Below, one piece after another: positions 6,582-13,964 of a stretch of DNA of 20,685 bases (the stretch's first letter is position 1; the number at the start of each line of letters is the position of its first letter). Where the stretch lies: positions 1-20,685 of the forward strand of contig CAZTCQ010000048.1 in assembly GCA_964612525.1 (NCBI GenBank), read 5' to 3'. The DNA is from JAGNRR01 sp964612525. Lineage in GTDB: Bacteria > Bacteroidota > Bacteroidia > Chitinophagales > Chitinophagaceae. Position numbers and translations under genes: made by a program. The notes beneath the pieces are model-generated. The model was not told the origin of the DNA. It worked only from the letters and a program-made list of their open reading frames with translations, and did not search any database.

Positions 6582-7498
6582 TTTTCTGAGATATTTTTAT
6601 TTTCAAAGTAGTCTTCTCTTCCGCTGAATAAGTGTTTTTCGGAGTGATAAGAAGATCTAACCAATGGTCCGCTTTCAACATGATCTAGACCTAATCTGTA
6701 ACCTTCCGCTTGGTATTCAGCGAATTCATCAGGGTGAACAAAACGATTTACAGGAAGGTGCTTGGCAGTAGGTTGTAAATACTGGCCAATTGTAACCACA
6801 TCGCAACCGTTATCTTTCAAATCTTGCAAGGTTTGAAAAACTTCTTCTTTTGCCTCACCCAGTCCAAGCATGATTCCACTTTTGGTTCGCATACCGGCTT
6901 GCTTTAGCGTTCGAATTACGTCCATGCTTCGGTGGTATTTAGCTTGAATTCTTACTTTTTTCGTAAGGCGTTCTACAGTTTCGATATTATGCGAGACTAC
7001 ATCAGGAGCTACTTCCGCTACGCGTAAAATGTTTTCTGTCTCACCTTTAAAATCCGGAATGAGCGTTTCTAAAGTAGTGTCAGGGTTTAAGGCTCTTACC
7101 GCCTTCACGGTATTAGCCCAAATAATACTACCACCATCTTTCAGTTCGTCGCGGTCCACACTGGTAAGAACAGCGTGTTTTACTTTCATTAGATTGATGG
7201 CTTCTGCTACACGCTGAGGTTCATCCCAATCAACTGGGTCAGGTCTGCCAGTGGCTACTGCACAGAAACCGCAAGAACGTGTGCAAGTGTTCCCTAAAAT
7301 CATAAAGGTAGCTGTACCCGCTCCCCAACATTCGCCCATGTTTGGGCAGTTGCCGCTTTGGCAAATAGTATGCAAGCTATATTGATCCACCAATGATCTT
7401 ACATGCTTATAGTTTTCACCGGTGGGTAGCTTTACTCTGAGCCAATCTGGCTTTTTATATCTTGGTTTATCATCAACTGCTGTAGGTCCACAACTCAT
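6578..7498 (-). CDS. lipA: Lipoyl synthase
   Basis: LipA is a radical SAM enzyme that inserts two sulfur atoms into octanoyl groups on carrier proteins such as the E2 subunits of 2-oxoacid dehydrogenases and GcvH. The 306-residue protein shows both iron-sulfur sites: the auxiliary cluster cysteines C46, C51 and C57 (C-x4-C-x5-C) and the radical SAM cysteines C72, C76 and C79 (C-T-R-S-C-G-F-C). The C-terminal R-S-S-Y-H motif (281-285) holds the serine that ligates the auxiliary cluster in characterised LipA. The length is normal. The ATG at 7498 follows a perfect TAnnTTTG box by only five bases. No lipB or lplA is visible nearby. Confidence 0.97.
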   Translation of the reverse strand: MSCGPTAVDDKPRYKKPDWLRVKLPTGENYKHVRSLVDQYSLHTICQSGNCPNMGECWGAGTATFMILGNTCTRSCGFCAVATGRPDPVDWDEPQRVAEAINLMKVKHAVLTSVDRDELKDGGSIIWANTVKAVRALNPDTTLETLIPDFKGETENILRVAEVAPDVVSHNIETVERLTKKVRIQAKYHRSMDVIRTLKQAGMRTKSGIMLGLGEAKEEVFQTLQDLKDNGCDVVTIGQYLQPTAKHLPVNRFVHPDEFAEYQAEGYRLGLDHVESGPLVRSSYHSEKHLFSGREDYFENKNISEN

Positions 7499-7503
7499 AA
7501 GCT

Positions 7504-7511
7504 CAAAGTTA
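7504..7511 (-). promoter_or_regulatory. TAACTTTG -7 box at the lipA start
   Basis: The minus strand reads TAACTTTG, a full TAnnTTTG match, followed by five bases and then the lipA ATG. In Bacteroidota the transcript starts a few bases after this box, so the mRNA should begin at or very near the A of ATG. I see no TTG at the -33 spacing. Confidence 0.5.
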
Positions 7512-7543
7512 GCTCATAAGCTGATGTTTTACTGACATGTTGG

Positions 7544-7574
7544 AAATAAAAAAGGCGGTTCTTTCGAACCGCCT
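7544..7574 (-). terminator. Rho-independent terminator after the PA-domain gene
   Basis: The stem AGGCGGTTC (7553-7561) pairs with GAACCGCCT (7566-7574) around a four-base loop: nine perfect pairs, GC-rich against the AT-rich background. Read on the minus strand it is followed by a run of T bases and lies just past the stop of the PA-domain gene at 7596. Five T bases at 7578-7582 also follow it on the plus strand, so it may work both ways and shield lipA from transcription from the left-hand side and upstream. Confidence 0.85.
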
Positions 7575-7595
7575 CCGTTTTTAAAAAATATGTAA

Positions 7596-9440
7596 TTATT
7601 TTACAACCGTGAACTTCATAGTTTTTACTCCTTCGTTAGTAGTTACTTTCATAAAGTAAGCACCAGCTGAAAGACCGGAAGTACTCATCGTGTAAACTTC
7701 ATTTTGAATATTATCTCTAGAAACTGTAGAAATTGTTCTACCGGTAACATCAAGAATTTCATATTGAACTTCTTTCGTCATTTCTGTGAGAGCAACATCA
7801 ATGTTGATTTGCGTATTCGCTGGATTTGGGAATATTTTAATTTCACCATTGATTTGTCCAATATCGTTTACCGCTGTAGGGTCCACGTCTCTTGTCATGT
7901 GTAAGGCAATAGCCGGAGCTCCTTCGCCAGCAAAACCACCACCGAAAAATGCATTATCGTCAGAGTTGTATAAAGGATTACCTTGAATACTGCTTAGATT
8001 ATCATCGCCTAATAAAGATCCGCTATAGTTTGAATAGTAATCTAAACCAATACCGAATGAGTTCGCAGCAACACCATTGAACTCTACAGTCACCCAGTAG
8101 TAAGTGTCACGCTTCAAGCGAACAGGAGCACCCGGAGCATTGCTGTTTACAACGTCTAGGGTGAGAACCATACCTTCAATCGGTACAATATCACTAGCTG
8201 TCATAGTGTAGGTTGCACTACCTACCTCGGTAAGTTCAGTACGTGCATCTAAGGCGCCGTTTACATTTACGTCGCTCCACTCATGAATAGTCATGAATAC
8301 TTGCTGACCAGTAAATACAGAATCTTGGATAATGTCTCTCATAATCACACACTGCATTTTTTTAGCAGAATGACCGCCATTACGAATGTATAGTAATGGA
8401 CCCCACTCATAAGTGTTTGCATTCAAAGCTATATAGCTGTTCACAACTGGCTTACCGCCTTGAACGTCATATTCACATTTCGAGTAAACCGAATCGGTCA
8501 CTTCGAAAGTGTACTCCCAAGAATTATTATTTGCATTCAGGCCTGTTTCGCTATACGTAGTTGGCAATGCTGTAATCTCATTTTTCATTGAATAGGAACC
8601 AACTGCGGCATCGTTTAAATCATAACCAGCAAGGTTTGTACCTAGTGAATCTGTGATTGTAACAAAGATAGAGTCCGTAGTTAACCACGAAGTCGGATTA
8701 AAATAGTTAATCTGATTCGAGTCAGCAGATGAAGGAGAGGTGAAAACAGATTTCGCTCTCACCGTATCAAAACTTAAATTACTAAAGTTATACCAGCGTC
8801 CGCCTCCGTATAAACGGAAATTTTCATCAAAGTTAACCGTAGTTTCTAATTGCTTAAAAGGAATCGCACGCCCTTGAGGGTAAATAGGACCATTATGCTT
8901 GATTCCAACATCGATAGGGTTAACAGTCGCGTCAAATCTCCAACCAGTCAAAGAGACTGTAACTGGGTTTGATGAGTTAATTTGATTTACCATATTGTCA
9001 CCAGCTTCTTTGGTTATCATCACAACAGGAATCGTTACAAGACCACCTTGCGTGCCGGCAGCCATGCCCACAACACCTAGAAGATTATTTACAATAATCA
9101 CACCTTCAGCACCTGCTAATTGAGCAGCGTATGCTTTTGATCCAAATTCGCAATCTCCTCTATAAATTAAGGCAAACTTGCCGTCAAAGAAGTTAGCTGG
9201 AAATCCACCTGCTTGACAACCGTTTAAGTTAGTAGGATCAAACTTTACATCCATACCTTCCCAAGCAGAATCGATACCTGAACCCCAAGGAGTTGTTCCG
9301 GCAGTGTTGCTTTCGTCAATAATTTTTTCGCCCATGAGAACCGCAGGTGCATCCACTCTAAAAGTTGATCTTCTGTCTTGTGCGTTTGTGATACTGGCAA
9401 TACTCACCGCACATAAAAGTAGTAAAAATATTCTTTTCAT
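7596..9440 (-). CDS. Secreted PA-domain protein with T9SS sorting domain
   Basis: The 614-residue protein starts with a signal peptide (MKRIFLLLLC...TNA, about 1-20). A protease-associated (PA) domain covers about 68-165 and is recognised by L-I-Y-R-G-D-C-E-F-G (91-100), A-G-A-E-G-V-I-I-V-N-N (109-119) and I-P-V-V-M-I (137-142). The middle 350 residues look like beta-sandwich material and show no protease motif. The C-terminal type A sorting domain starts near residue 535 (K-I-F-P-N-P-A) and ends G-V-K-T-M-K-F-T-V-V-K. The T9SS would export it to the surface or medium. Without a visible peptidase it may bind or scaffold rather than cut. Its own terminator (7544-7574) and the PspC terminator upstream suggest it is transcribed alone. 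Confidence 0.9.
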   Translation of the reverse strand: MKRIFLLLLCAVSIASITNAQDRRSTFRVDAPAVLMGEKIIDESNTAGTTPWGSGIDSAWEGMDVKFDPTNLNGCQAGGFPANFFDGKFALIYRGDCEFGSKAYAAQLAGAEGVIIVNNLLGVVGMAAGTQGGLVTIPVVMITKEAGDNMVNQINSSNPVTVSLTGWRFDATVNPIDVGIKHNGPIYPQGRAIPFKQLETTVNFDENFRLYGGGRWYNFSNLSFDTVRAKSVFTSPSSADSNQINYFNPTSWLTTDSIFVTITDSLGTNLAGYDLNDAAVGSYSMKNEITALPTTYSETGLNANNNSWEYTFEVTDSVYSKCEYDVQGGKPVVNSYIALNANTYEWGPLLYIRNGGHSAKKMQCVIMRDIIQDSVFTGQQVFMTIHEWSDVNVNGALDARTELTEVGSATYTMTASDIVPIEGMVLTLDVVNSNAPGAPVRLKRDTYYWVTVEFNGVAANSFGIGLDYYSNYSGSLLGDDNLSSIQGNPLYNSDDNAFFGGGFAGEGAPAIALHMTRDVDPTAVNDIGQINGEIKIFPNPANTQINIDVALTEMTKEVQYEILDVTGRTISTVSRDNIQNEVYTMSTSGLSAGAYFMKVTTNEGVKTMKFTVVK

Positions 9441-9471
9441 AATTTCTAATTTAATGAATATCGAAAATACT

Positions 9472-9490
9472 GTTTTCTGTTAAAGAAAAC
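9472..9490. promoter_or_regulatory. Inverted repeat upstream of the PA-domain gene
   Basis: GTTTTCT (9472-9478) and AGAAAAC (9484-9490) are perfect reverse complements separated by five bases. The repeat lies two bases upstream of TATTTTCG (minus strand, 9469-9462), a partial TAnnTTTG match that is the best -7 candidate for the PA-domain gene. The position suits an operator, but the sequence is simple and AT-rich, so chance is possible. Confidence 0.35.
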
Positions 9491-9514
9491 TAAGAATAGA
9501 GACATAAAATCAGT

Positions 9515-9542
9515 AAAAAACCTCTTTTCTGACAGAAAAGGG
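9515..9542 (-). terminator. Rho-independent terminator after the PspC gene
   Basis: CTCTTTTCT (9522-9530) and AGAAAAGGG (9534-9542) pair around a three-base loop: eight Watson-Crick pairs and one G-T wobble. On the minus strand the stem is followed by six T bases (9520-9515). It begins 14 bases after the PspC stop and separates that gene from the PA-domain gene. Confidence 0.75.
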
Positions 9543-9555
9543 AAACAAGGTAAAA

Positions 9556-9774
9556 CTAGCTGCGCAAAGGATTCCGCTTGGATATCAAATGATAACGTTT
9601 CATATTTCGCCAAAAACTTAGTACGAAGTAGATTATGATAGGTGAACCAAACGTAAGAAAAGAGATGTAAATAAACCACATTCGAATTTTAGCAATAGAG
9701 ATATTCATTTTTTCACCAATTGAGGTACAAACCCCAAATAAAGAAAATTCTACAATATTACGAAAGCGTTTCAT
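9556..9774 (-). CDS. Small PspC-domain membrane protein
   Basis: A 72-residue protein with the PspC fold pattern: an N-terminal F-G-V-C-T-S-I-G-E-K segment (13-22), R31, and one hydrophobic helix at about 33-54 containing P-I-I-I-Y, followed by a basic tail. PspC proteins are inner-membrane parts of phage-shock or envelope-stress responses. No pspA or pspB is near, as is common for stand-alone Bacteroidota members, so its regulatory role is uncertain. The ATG at 9774 is preferred over an in-frame TTG at 9783, because a perfect TATTTTTG box (9788-9781) lies six bases upstream of the ATG and would overlap the TTG. It is followed by its own terminator. Confidence 0.8.
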   Translation of the reverse strand: MKRFRNIVEFSLFGVCTSIGEKMNISIAKIRMWFIYISFLTFGSPIIIYFVLSFWRNMKRYHLISKRNPLRS

Positions 9775-9780
9775 CAGTCT

Positions 9781-9788
9781 CAAAAATA
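9781..9788 (-). promoter_or_regulatory. TATTTTTG -7 box at the PspC start
   Basis: The minus strand reads TATTTTTG, a full TAnnTTTG match, ending six bases before the PspC ATG at 9774. This predicts a leaderless or nearly leaderless transcript. No -33 TTG is apparent. Confidence 0.45.
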
Positions 9789-9832
9789 GTTAATTTTTAT
9801 GAATCTAGTAAATTCCTTATTTGATTGGATAG

Positions 9833-9840
9833 TACCTTTA
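9833..9840 (+). promoter_or_regulatory. TACCTTTA -7-like box of the DUF3467-guaA operon
   Basis: This matches TAnnTTTG except at the last base and ends 17 bases before the ATG of the DUF3467 gene, leaving room for a short leader. I see no convincing -33 element. Confidence 0.4.
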
Positions 9841-9857
9841 CTTAAATTTATAAAATT

Positions 9858-10184
9858 ATGGCAGACGATCAAAACCAACAAGAGCTAGATCCCAATCAGT
9901 TGAACATTGAACTTACAGAAGAAATGGCTGATGGAACTTACAGCAATTTAGCGATAATTACTCATTCTAATTCAGAATTTATCGTTGATTTTATCAATGT
10001 TATGCCCGGTATACCTAAGGCAAAAGTAAAATCTAGAATTGTGCTCACTCCTCAACATGCCAAGAGATTAATGAAAGCGCTTGCCGATAATGTTCAAAAA
10101 TTTGAACAAGTGAATGGTCCTATAAAAGATACCGATCCTCAAGGTTTGCCCATGCAATTTGGAGGTCCAACCGCTCAGGCTTAA
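9858..10184 (+). CDS. DUF3467 family protein
   Basis: A 108-residue acidic cytosolic protein. It matches the DUF3467 pattern widespread in Bacteroidota: a polar N-terminus, then an N-I-E-L-T-E-E-M-A-D-G-T-Y-S-N-L segment (16-31), H-S-N-S-E-F-I-V-D-F (36-45), M-P-G (49-51), and A-K-V-K-S-R-I-V-L-T-P-Q-H-A-K-R-L (55-71). I know of no established biochemical role. From memory, relatives often lie near RNA polymerase genes; here the partner is guaA, which starts four bases after the stop, so the two are surely one transcript. The family call is firm and the function open. Confidence 0.88.
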   Translation: MADDQNQQELDPNQLNIELTEEMADGTYSNLAIITHSNSEFIVDFINVMPGIPKAKVKSRIVLTPQHAKRLMKALADNVQKFEQVNGPIKDTDPQGLPMQFGGPTAQA

Positions 10185-10188
10185 TCCT

Positions 10189-11721
10189 ATGAACGAAAAA
10201 ATTATAATCCTTGATTTTGGTTCGCAATACACGCAGTTAATTGCCCGAAACGTACGTGAACATCAAATATATTGCGAAATTTTACCTTTCAGTTCTGAAC
10301 TAAAAATTGATCAGAGTGTGAAAGGAGTCATTCTATCGGGTAGTCCCTGCTCAGTAAATGATGCTGAGAATCCTAGCATCAATATTGATAAAATTAATAG
10401 TAAAGTGCCTGTTTTGGGAATTTGCTATGGTGCACAATTGACAGTAAAAAACTTAGGAGGTACGATAGAAAAATCTACCACTAGAGAATACGGTCGTGCC
10501 CAACTCATAGATATAGAAGAAGACCATCCTTTATTACAGGATGTCTCCTCGTCAGAAGTTTGGATGAGTCATGCGGATACGATTACACAATTGCCAGAAG
10601 GAGTGCGTGTTATCGCAAAAACGGATGGTATTCCAGTCGCAGCTTTTGAAGTAGAAAACAAACCCAATCCGTGGTACGGTCTTCAGTTTCACCCTGAGGT
10701 GACGCATAGTCAAAAAGGAAAACGGATTATTGAAAACTTTTTAGTGGGTGTTTGTGGTTGTTCACAAGATTGGACACCTGCATCCTACGTGAAAGAAACC
10801 GTTGCTGAGATTCAAGAATTAGTAGGAAAGGATAAAGTAGTAATGGCGTTAAGCGGTGGGGTGGACAGCACGGTAGCCGCCACCTTGATTCATAAAGCAA
10901 TTGGAGAGCAACTCACTTGCGTTTTTGTAGATAACGGTCTCCTTCGCAAAAATGAATTTGGCCAAGTGCTAGAAGATTATAAAAAACTAGGCTTGAATAT
11001 TATTGGGGTAAATGCTGCTGACCGTTTCTACAAACAATTAGCAGGAAAAAGTGATCCTGAAGAAAAAAGAAAAATTATTGGCGGTGGTTTCATTGAAATA
11101 TTTGATGAAGAAGCCAAAAAAATAGGCGACGTTTCATTTTTAGGCCAAGGGACAATTTATCCCGATGTGATTGAAAGTGTTTCTGTGAATGGTCCTTCCG
11201 TGACCATTAAATCACACCACAATGTAGGAGGATTGCCTGAGAAAATGAATTTGAAACTTGTAGAACCTTTGCGCTATTTGTTCAAAGATGAAGTAAGAAA
11301 AATTGGTAAGGAACTCGGTTTAGACGAAGGATTCGTTCAACGACATCCCTTTCCAGGTCCAGGTTTAGGAATTCGTATTTTAGGTGAAGTCTCTGCTGAA
11401 AAAGCAGAAATGTTACAAGAAGCGGATCATATTTTCATTCAAGGGTTAAAAGATGCAAATCTATATCATCAGGTATGGCAAGCAGGCGCTATGTTGCTGC
11501 CCGTGCAAAGTGTAGGGGTCATGGGCGACGAGCGTACCTACGAATTTACCTTAGCGCTGCGTGCCGTGACCAGTGTGGACGGCATGACGGCCGATTGGGC
11601 TCACTTGCCACATAAATTTTTAGCCAAAGTTTCCAATGATATTATCAATAAAGTACAAGGTATCAACCGCGTAGTTTATGATATTAGTTCGAAGCCACCC
11701 GCTACGATTGAGTGGGAGTAG
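10189..11721 (+). CDS. guaA: GMP synthase (glutamine-hydrolysing)
   Basis: GuaA converts XMP to GMP with ATP and glutamine, the last step of guanine nucleotide synthesis. The 510-residue protein has the full two-part layout. The class I glutamine amidotransferase carries Cys79 (G-I-C-Y-G), His168 and Glu170 (Q-F-H-P-E). The ATP pyrophosphatase domain has the P-loop L-S-G-G-V-D-S at 221-227, and the C-terminal dimerisation domain ends P-P-A-T-I-E-W-E. The ATG at 10189 is chosen because the conserved N-terminus begins there (M-N-E-K-I-I-I-L-D-F-G-S-Q-Y); an upstream in-frame ATG at 10159 would overlap the DUF3467 gene. It converges with the VWA gene 35 bases downstream, and I see no strong terminator in that gap. 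Confidence 0.97.
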   Translation: MNEKIIILDFGSQYTQLIARNVREHQIYCEILPFSSELKIDQSVKGVILSGSPCSVNDAENPSINIDKINSKVPVLGICYGAQLTVKNLGGTIEKSTTREYGRAQLIDIEEDHPLLQDVSSSEVWMSHADTITQLPEGVRVIAKTDGIPVAAFEVENKPNPWYGLQFHPEVTHSQKGKRIIENFLVGVCGCSQDWTPASYVKETVAEIQELVGKDKVVMALSGGVDSTVAATLIHKAIGEQLTCVFVDNGLLRKNEFGQVLEDYKKLGLNIIGVNAADRFYKQLAGKSDPEEKRKIIGGGFIEIFDEEAKKIGDVSFLGQGTIYPDVIESVSVNGPSVTIKSHHNVGGLPEKMNLKLVEPLRYLFKDEVRKIGKELGLDEGFVQRHPFPGPGLGIRILGEVSAEKAEMLQEADHIFIQGLKDANLYHQVWQAGAMLLPVQSVGVMGDERTYEFTLALRAVTSVDGMTADWAHLPHKFLAKVSNDIINKVQGINRVVYDISSKPPATIEWE

Positions 11722-11756
11722 CTCTTTTATGGAGAGATGAAAGTTGATAGCGATTA

Positions 11757-13835
11757 TTAATAAGTACCGAATCTTTTTCGCAAGAACCACTCTAACGCTA
11801 ACAACAAAAACAAAATAAAGAACAACCACTTTTTATCTATCAAAGGGAAAGTGGTCAGTTCACTGCGCAGAATAGTTTTTATGTTTTTATTCTTTTTTAT
11901 TTTATCATAAAGAGAAGCAATATTATTGCTTGATACAAATTCGCCATTATGATTATCGGCTAGTTGTTTGAGCATGGCAAAATCAGCCGTCGTATTCACG
12001 TCTTCTATATTTTGTTCTACCACCTTTAACTTGCCATATTCGCTATACGTTTTTCCATTAAATTGGGTGTACGCTTTGTAGCTGTACGATCCCTTTGAAA
12101 GTGATCCCACGTTGATTGCATATGAGTTACCCTCCTTGTTCATTGTATAGCTCATTACCTTAGCGTCAGTATTTTTTATTTCTAATTGTACATCTGGTGT
12201 GTTGACCAGTTCATAGCCTTCGTTATAAAGTTCGGCATCAAAGTTGATGGCGTCTGTTTCATTATAAAGTCCTTTACTCGTGGTGAGTCTAAACTTTCGT
12301 TTGTCATTTTTAACTGATAAAAATTGAGCCGTTTTTGTGATAAGCTCTTCCACGATTTTAAAATTTTTGTGTTGCTTGTAGTCATACATTTTCCAACGCC
12401 ATAAACCTTCGCCAGCAATCACTGCCGTTTTGGCTCGGGCGCCTGTCTGCATAATCCACAAAGGATAGTCGGTGTTCACGCTTCCAATGGCTTGTCTAAA
12501 TAAAGTTTGTGTATTGGGTCCTGCTTTAAAACCTCCAAAGGGCGTACTCAGCGGAGGGAAATTTATTTCTTTTGGGATGCTCAAATTAAAATAAGAGAAG
12601 TCCAAATTTCGCTTTGCTAATGCATTACTTTGACTCTGGCCACGTGGTGAAATCTGCAGCGCATTTTGAGTTTTGTTTAAAAGCGGCAGAGCTGTTTGAT
12701 GGCCCACAATATAGCAGATAGAAACACCTGCTTTTTTTGCTTGGCTAATGAGCGTATTCGCGTTAAAGCGTGCCGAAGGCAAATTATGCAGAAAAATCAA
12801 ATTATAATCAGCTGGACGTACCGTCAAATTATTTACGGTAGCCACTGTGATTTTATAATTTTTGTTGATAGACAATGACTGCTTGATTGCAGCAATATCA
12901 GGGTGAGGGGCATTGGCTAAAATCAGAATTTTTTCTTTGTTGTCTAGCACTTCTACAAATACATCTTGTACATTATTGGCAATGTTTCTTTCGCCGTCTA
13001 GTTTGGAAATGCGGACGGAGTAACGCTGTAATCCTGCGCGCGACGCACTAATCACGGTTTCGATAGAAGTGGCAAAGCGACCACTATTGGCCGTGATATT
13101 TTTTGAGGCCACCACACGTCCTGCGGTGTGGCTGTAAATACTGATTTGTAGATTTTTACCTTTGCCAGCATATACCGAAAGGTCCGAACGGATGGAAAAT
13201 TTATCATTGAGATAAACCGTTTTATTCGCAAATACGCGTGATACTGCAGCGTCTTTTTGAATGGTTGTATCGCCCACACCTACCGTATAAATGCTGCCTG
13301 GGAAGTCGGAACTTTTTAAAGAAGGGTCGCTGCCCACATTATAAATTCCATCACTAGCCAAAACGATAGCGCCCAAGTTTTCACTATCAAATGATTCAAT
13401 CAGGTTGTCCAAATTTCCTGAAATATCCGTCATGTTTTGTTGGAAACTATAATCCACAGTGTCGGATAAATATTCTCCAAAATGATAAGGGCGCACCGTA
13501 AAATCCTCGCTCAATTGGGTCATAAGATTGTTCATTTCTTCCTGATAACGCTGAGCCGCCCCGGCGGGAAAGGCTTGCTTTTGTGAAGCTGAATTGTCAA
13601 TCAAAAAAGCAATGGTTGGTTTCTCTTCTTTGTTCTGAAGGTTTCTAAAAATAGGAGAGAGTAAAAGAAAAGCTAAAGTGGCAACTGACAAGGCACGTAA
13701 AATAGCCGTAGTCCAAAAAATGCCTTTTTTTTCGAAACCGTCTTGCTTTTTTCGATACAGAAAAAAAGAATACGCCACCCCTAGTAAGACGCAGAATAAA
13801 ACAAAAATATATGGATAGGCTATTGAAAAGCTCAC
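11757..13835 (-). CDS. Membrane-anchored VWA-domain protein with GATase-like domain
   Basis: The 692-residue protein has two N-terminal helices (about 7-26 and 42-61) and one near the C-terminus (about 669-686), placing most of it in the periplasm. A von Willebrand A domain follows the second helix and keeps the full metal site: D80-x-S82-x-S84 (D-N-S-A-S), T136 and D162 (A-S-D-G). A beta-sandwich region (about 195-298) and a class I glutamine-amidotransferase-like fold (about 302-380, starting E-K-I-L-I-L-A-N-A) follow, with no catalytic Cys apparent. This layout recurs in Bacteroidota, but its role is not known to me; binding or sensing of envelope proteins is a guess. The start is GTG; an in-frame stop 15 bases upstream rules out a longer protein. 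No Bat-operon neighbours are present. Confidence 0.85.
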   Translation of the reverse strand: MSFSIAYPYIFVLFCVLLGVAYSFFLYRKKQDGFEKKGIFWTTAILRALSVATLAFLLLSPIFRNLQNKEEKPTIAFLIDNSASQKQAFPAGAAQRYQEEMNNLMTQLSEDFTVRPYHFGEYLSDTVDYSFQQNMTDISGNLDNLIESFDSENLGAIVLASDGIYNVGSDPSLKSSDFPGSIYTVGVGDTTIQKDAAVSRVFANKTVYLNDKFSIRSDLSVYAGKGKNLQISIYSHTAGRVVASKNITANSGRFATSIETVISASRAGLQRYSVRISKLDGERNIANNVQDVFVEVLDNKEKILILANAPHPDIAAIKQSLSINKNYKITVATVNNLTVRPADYNLIFLHNLPSARFNANTLISQAKKAGVSICYIVGHQTALPLLNKTQNALQISPRGQSQSNALAKRNLDFSYFNLSIPKEINFPPLSTPFGGFKAGPNTQTLFRQAIGSVNTDYPLWIMQTGARAKTAVIAGEGLWRWKMYDYKQHKNFKIVEELITKTAQFLSVKNDKRKFRLTTSKGLYNETDAINFDAELYNEGYELVNTPDVQLEIKNTDAKVMSYTMNKEGNSYAINVGSLSKGSYSYKAYTQFNGKTYSEYGKLKVVEQNIEDVNTTADFAMLKQLADNHNGEFVSSNNIASLYDKIKKNKNIKTILRSELTTFPLIDKKWLFFILFLLLALEWFLRKRFGTY

Positions 13836-13863
13836 GCTAGTGGTTCCTTAATTTTATAAACGT

Positions 13864-13871
13864 TAAAGATA
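13864..13871 (-). promoter_or_regulatory. TATCTTTA -7-like box for the VWA gene
   Basis: On the minus strand this reads TATCTTTA, one base from TAnnTTTG, and ends 28 bases before the GTG start at 13835. The 129-base gap between obgE and the VWA gene leaves room for a separate promoter. No -33 TTG is clear. Confidence 0.35.
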
Positions 13872-13964
13872 AGGGCGCAAAGCGTTATAGCATTCTTAAA
13901 AGAAGAGAGTTTATTGGGCGCAATGAAAGTGAAGAAAAGAATATTTAGGATAAATCTTTATCTT

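Noticed and set aside
9446..9679. Minus-strand open frame of 77 codons overlapping the PspC gene
   Set aside because: It runs through the PspC terminator and the PA-domain promoter region in another frame and shows no family pattern; the PspC frame does.
11722..11756. Possible terminator between the convergent guaA and VWA genes
   Set aside because: Only a CTCT/GAGAG-like stem of about four pairs is visible, too weak to support a call.
13949..13962. GATAAA/TTTATC palindrome just after the obgE stop as a terminator
   Set aside because: A two-base loop and all-weak pairs make a stable hairpin unlikely, and no clean T-run follows.
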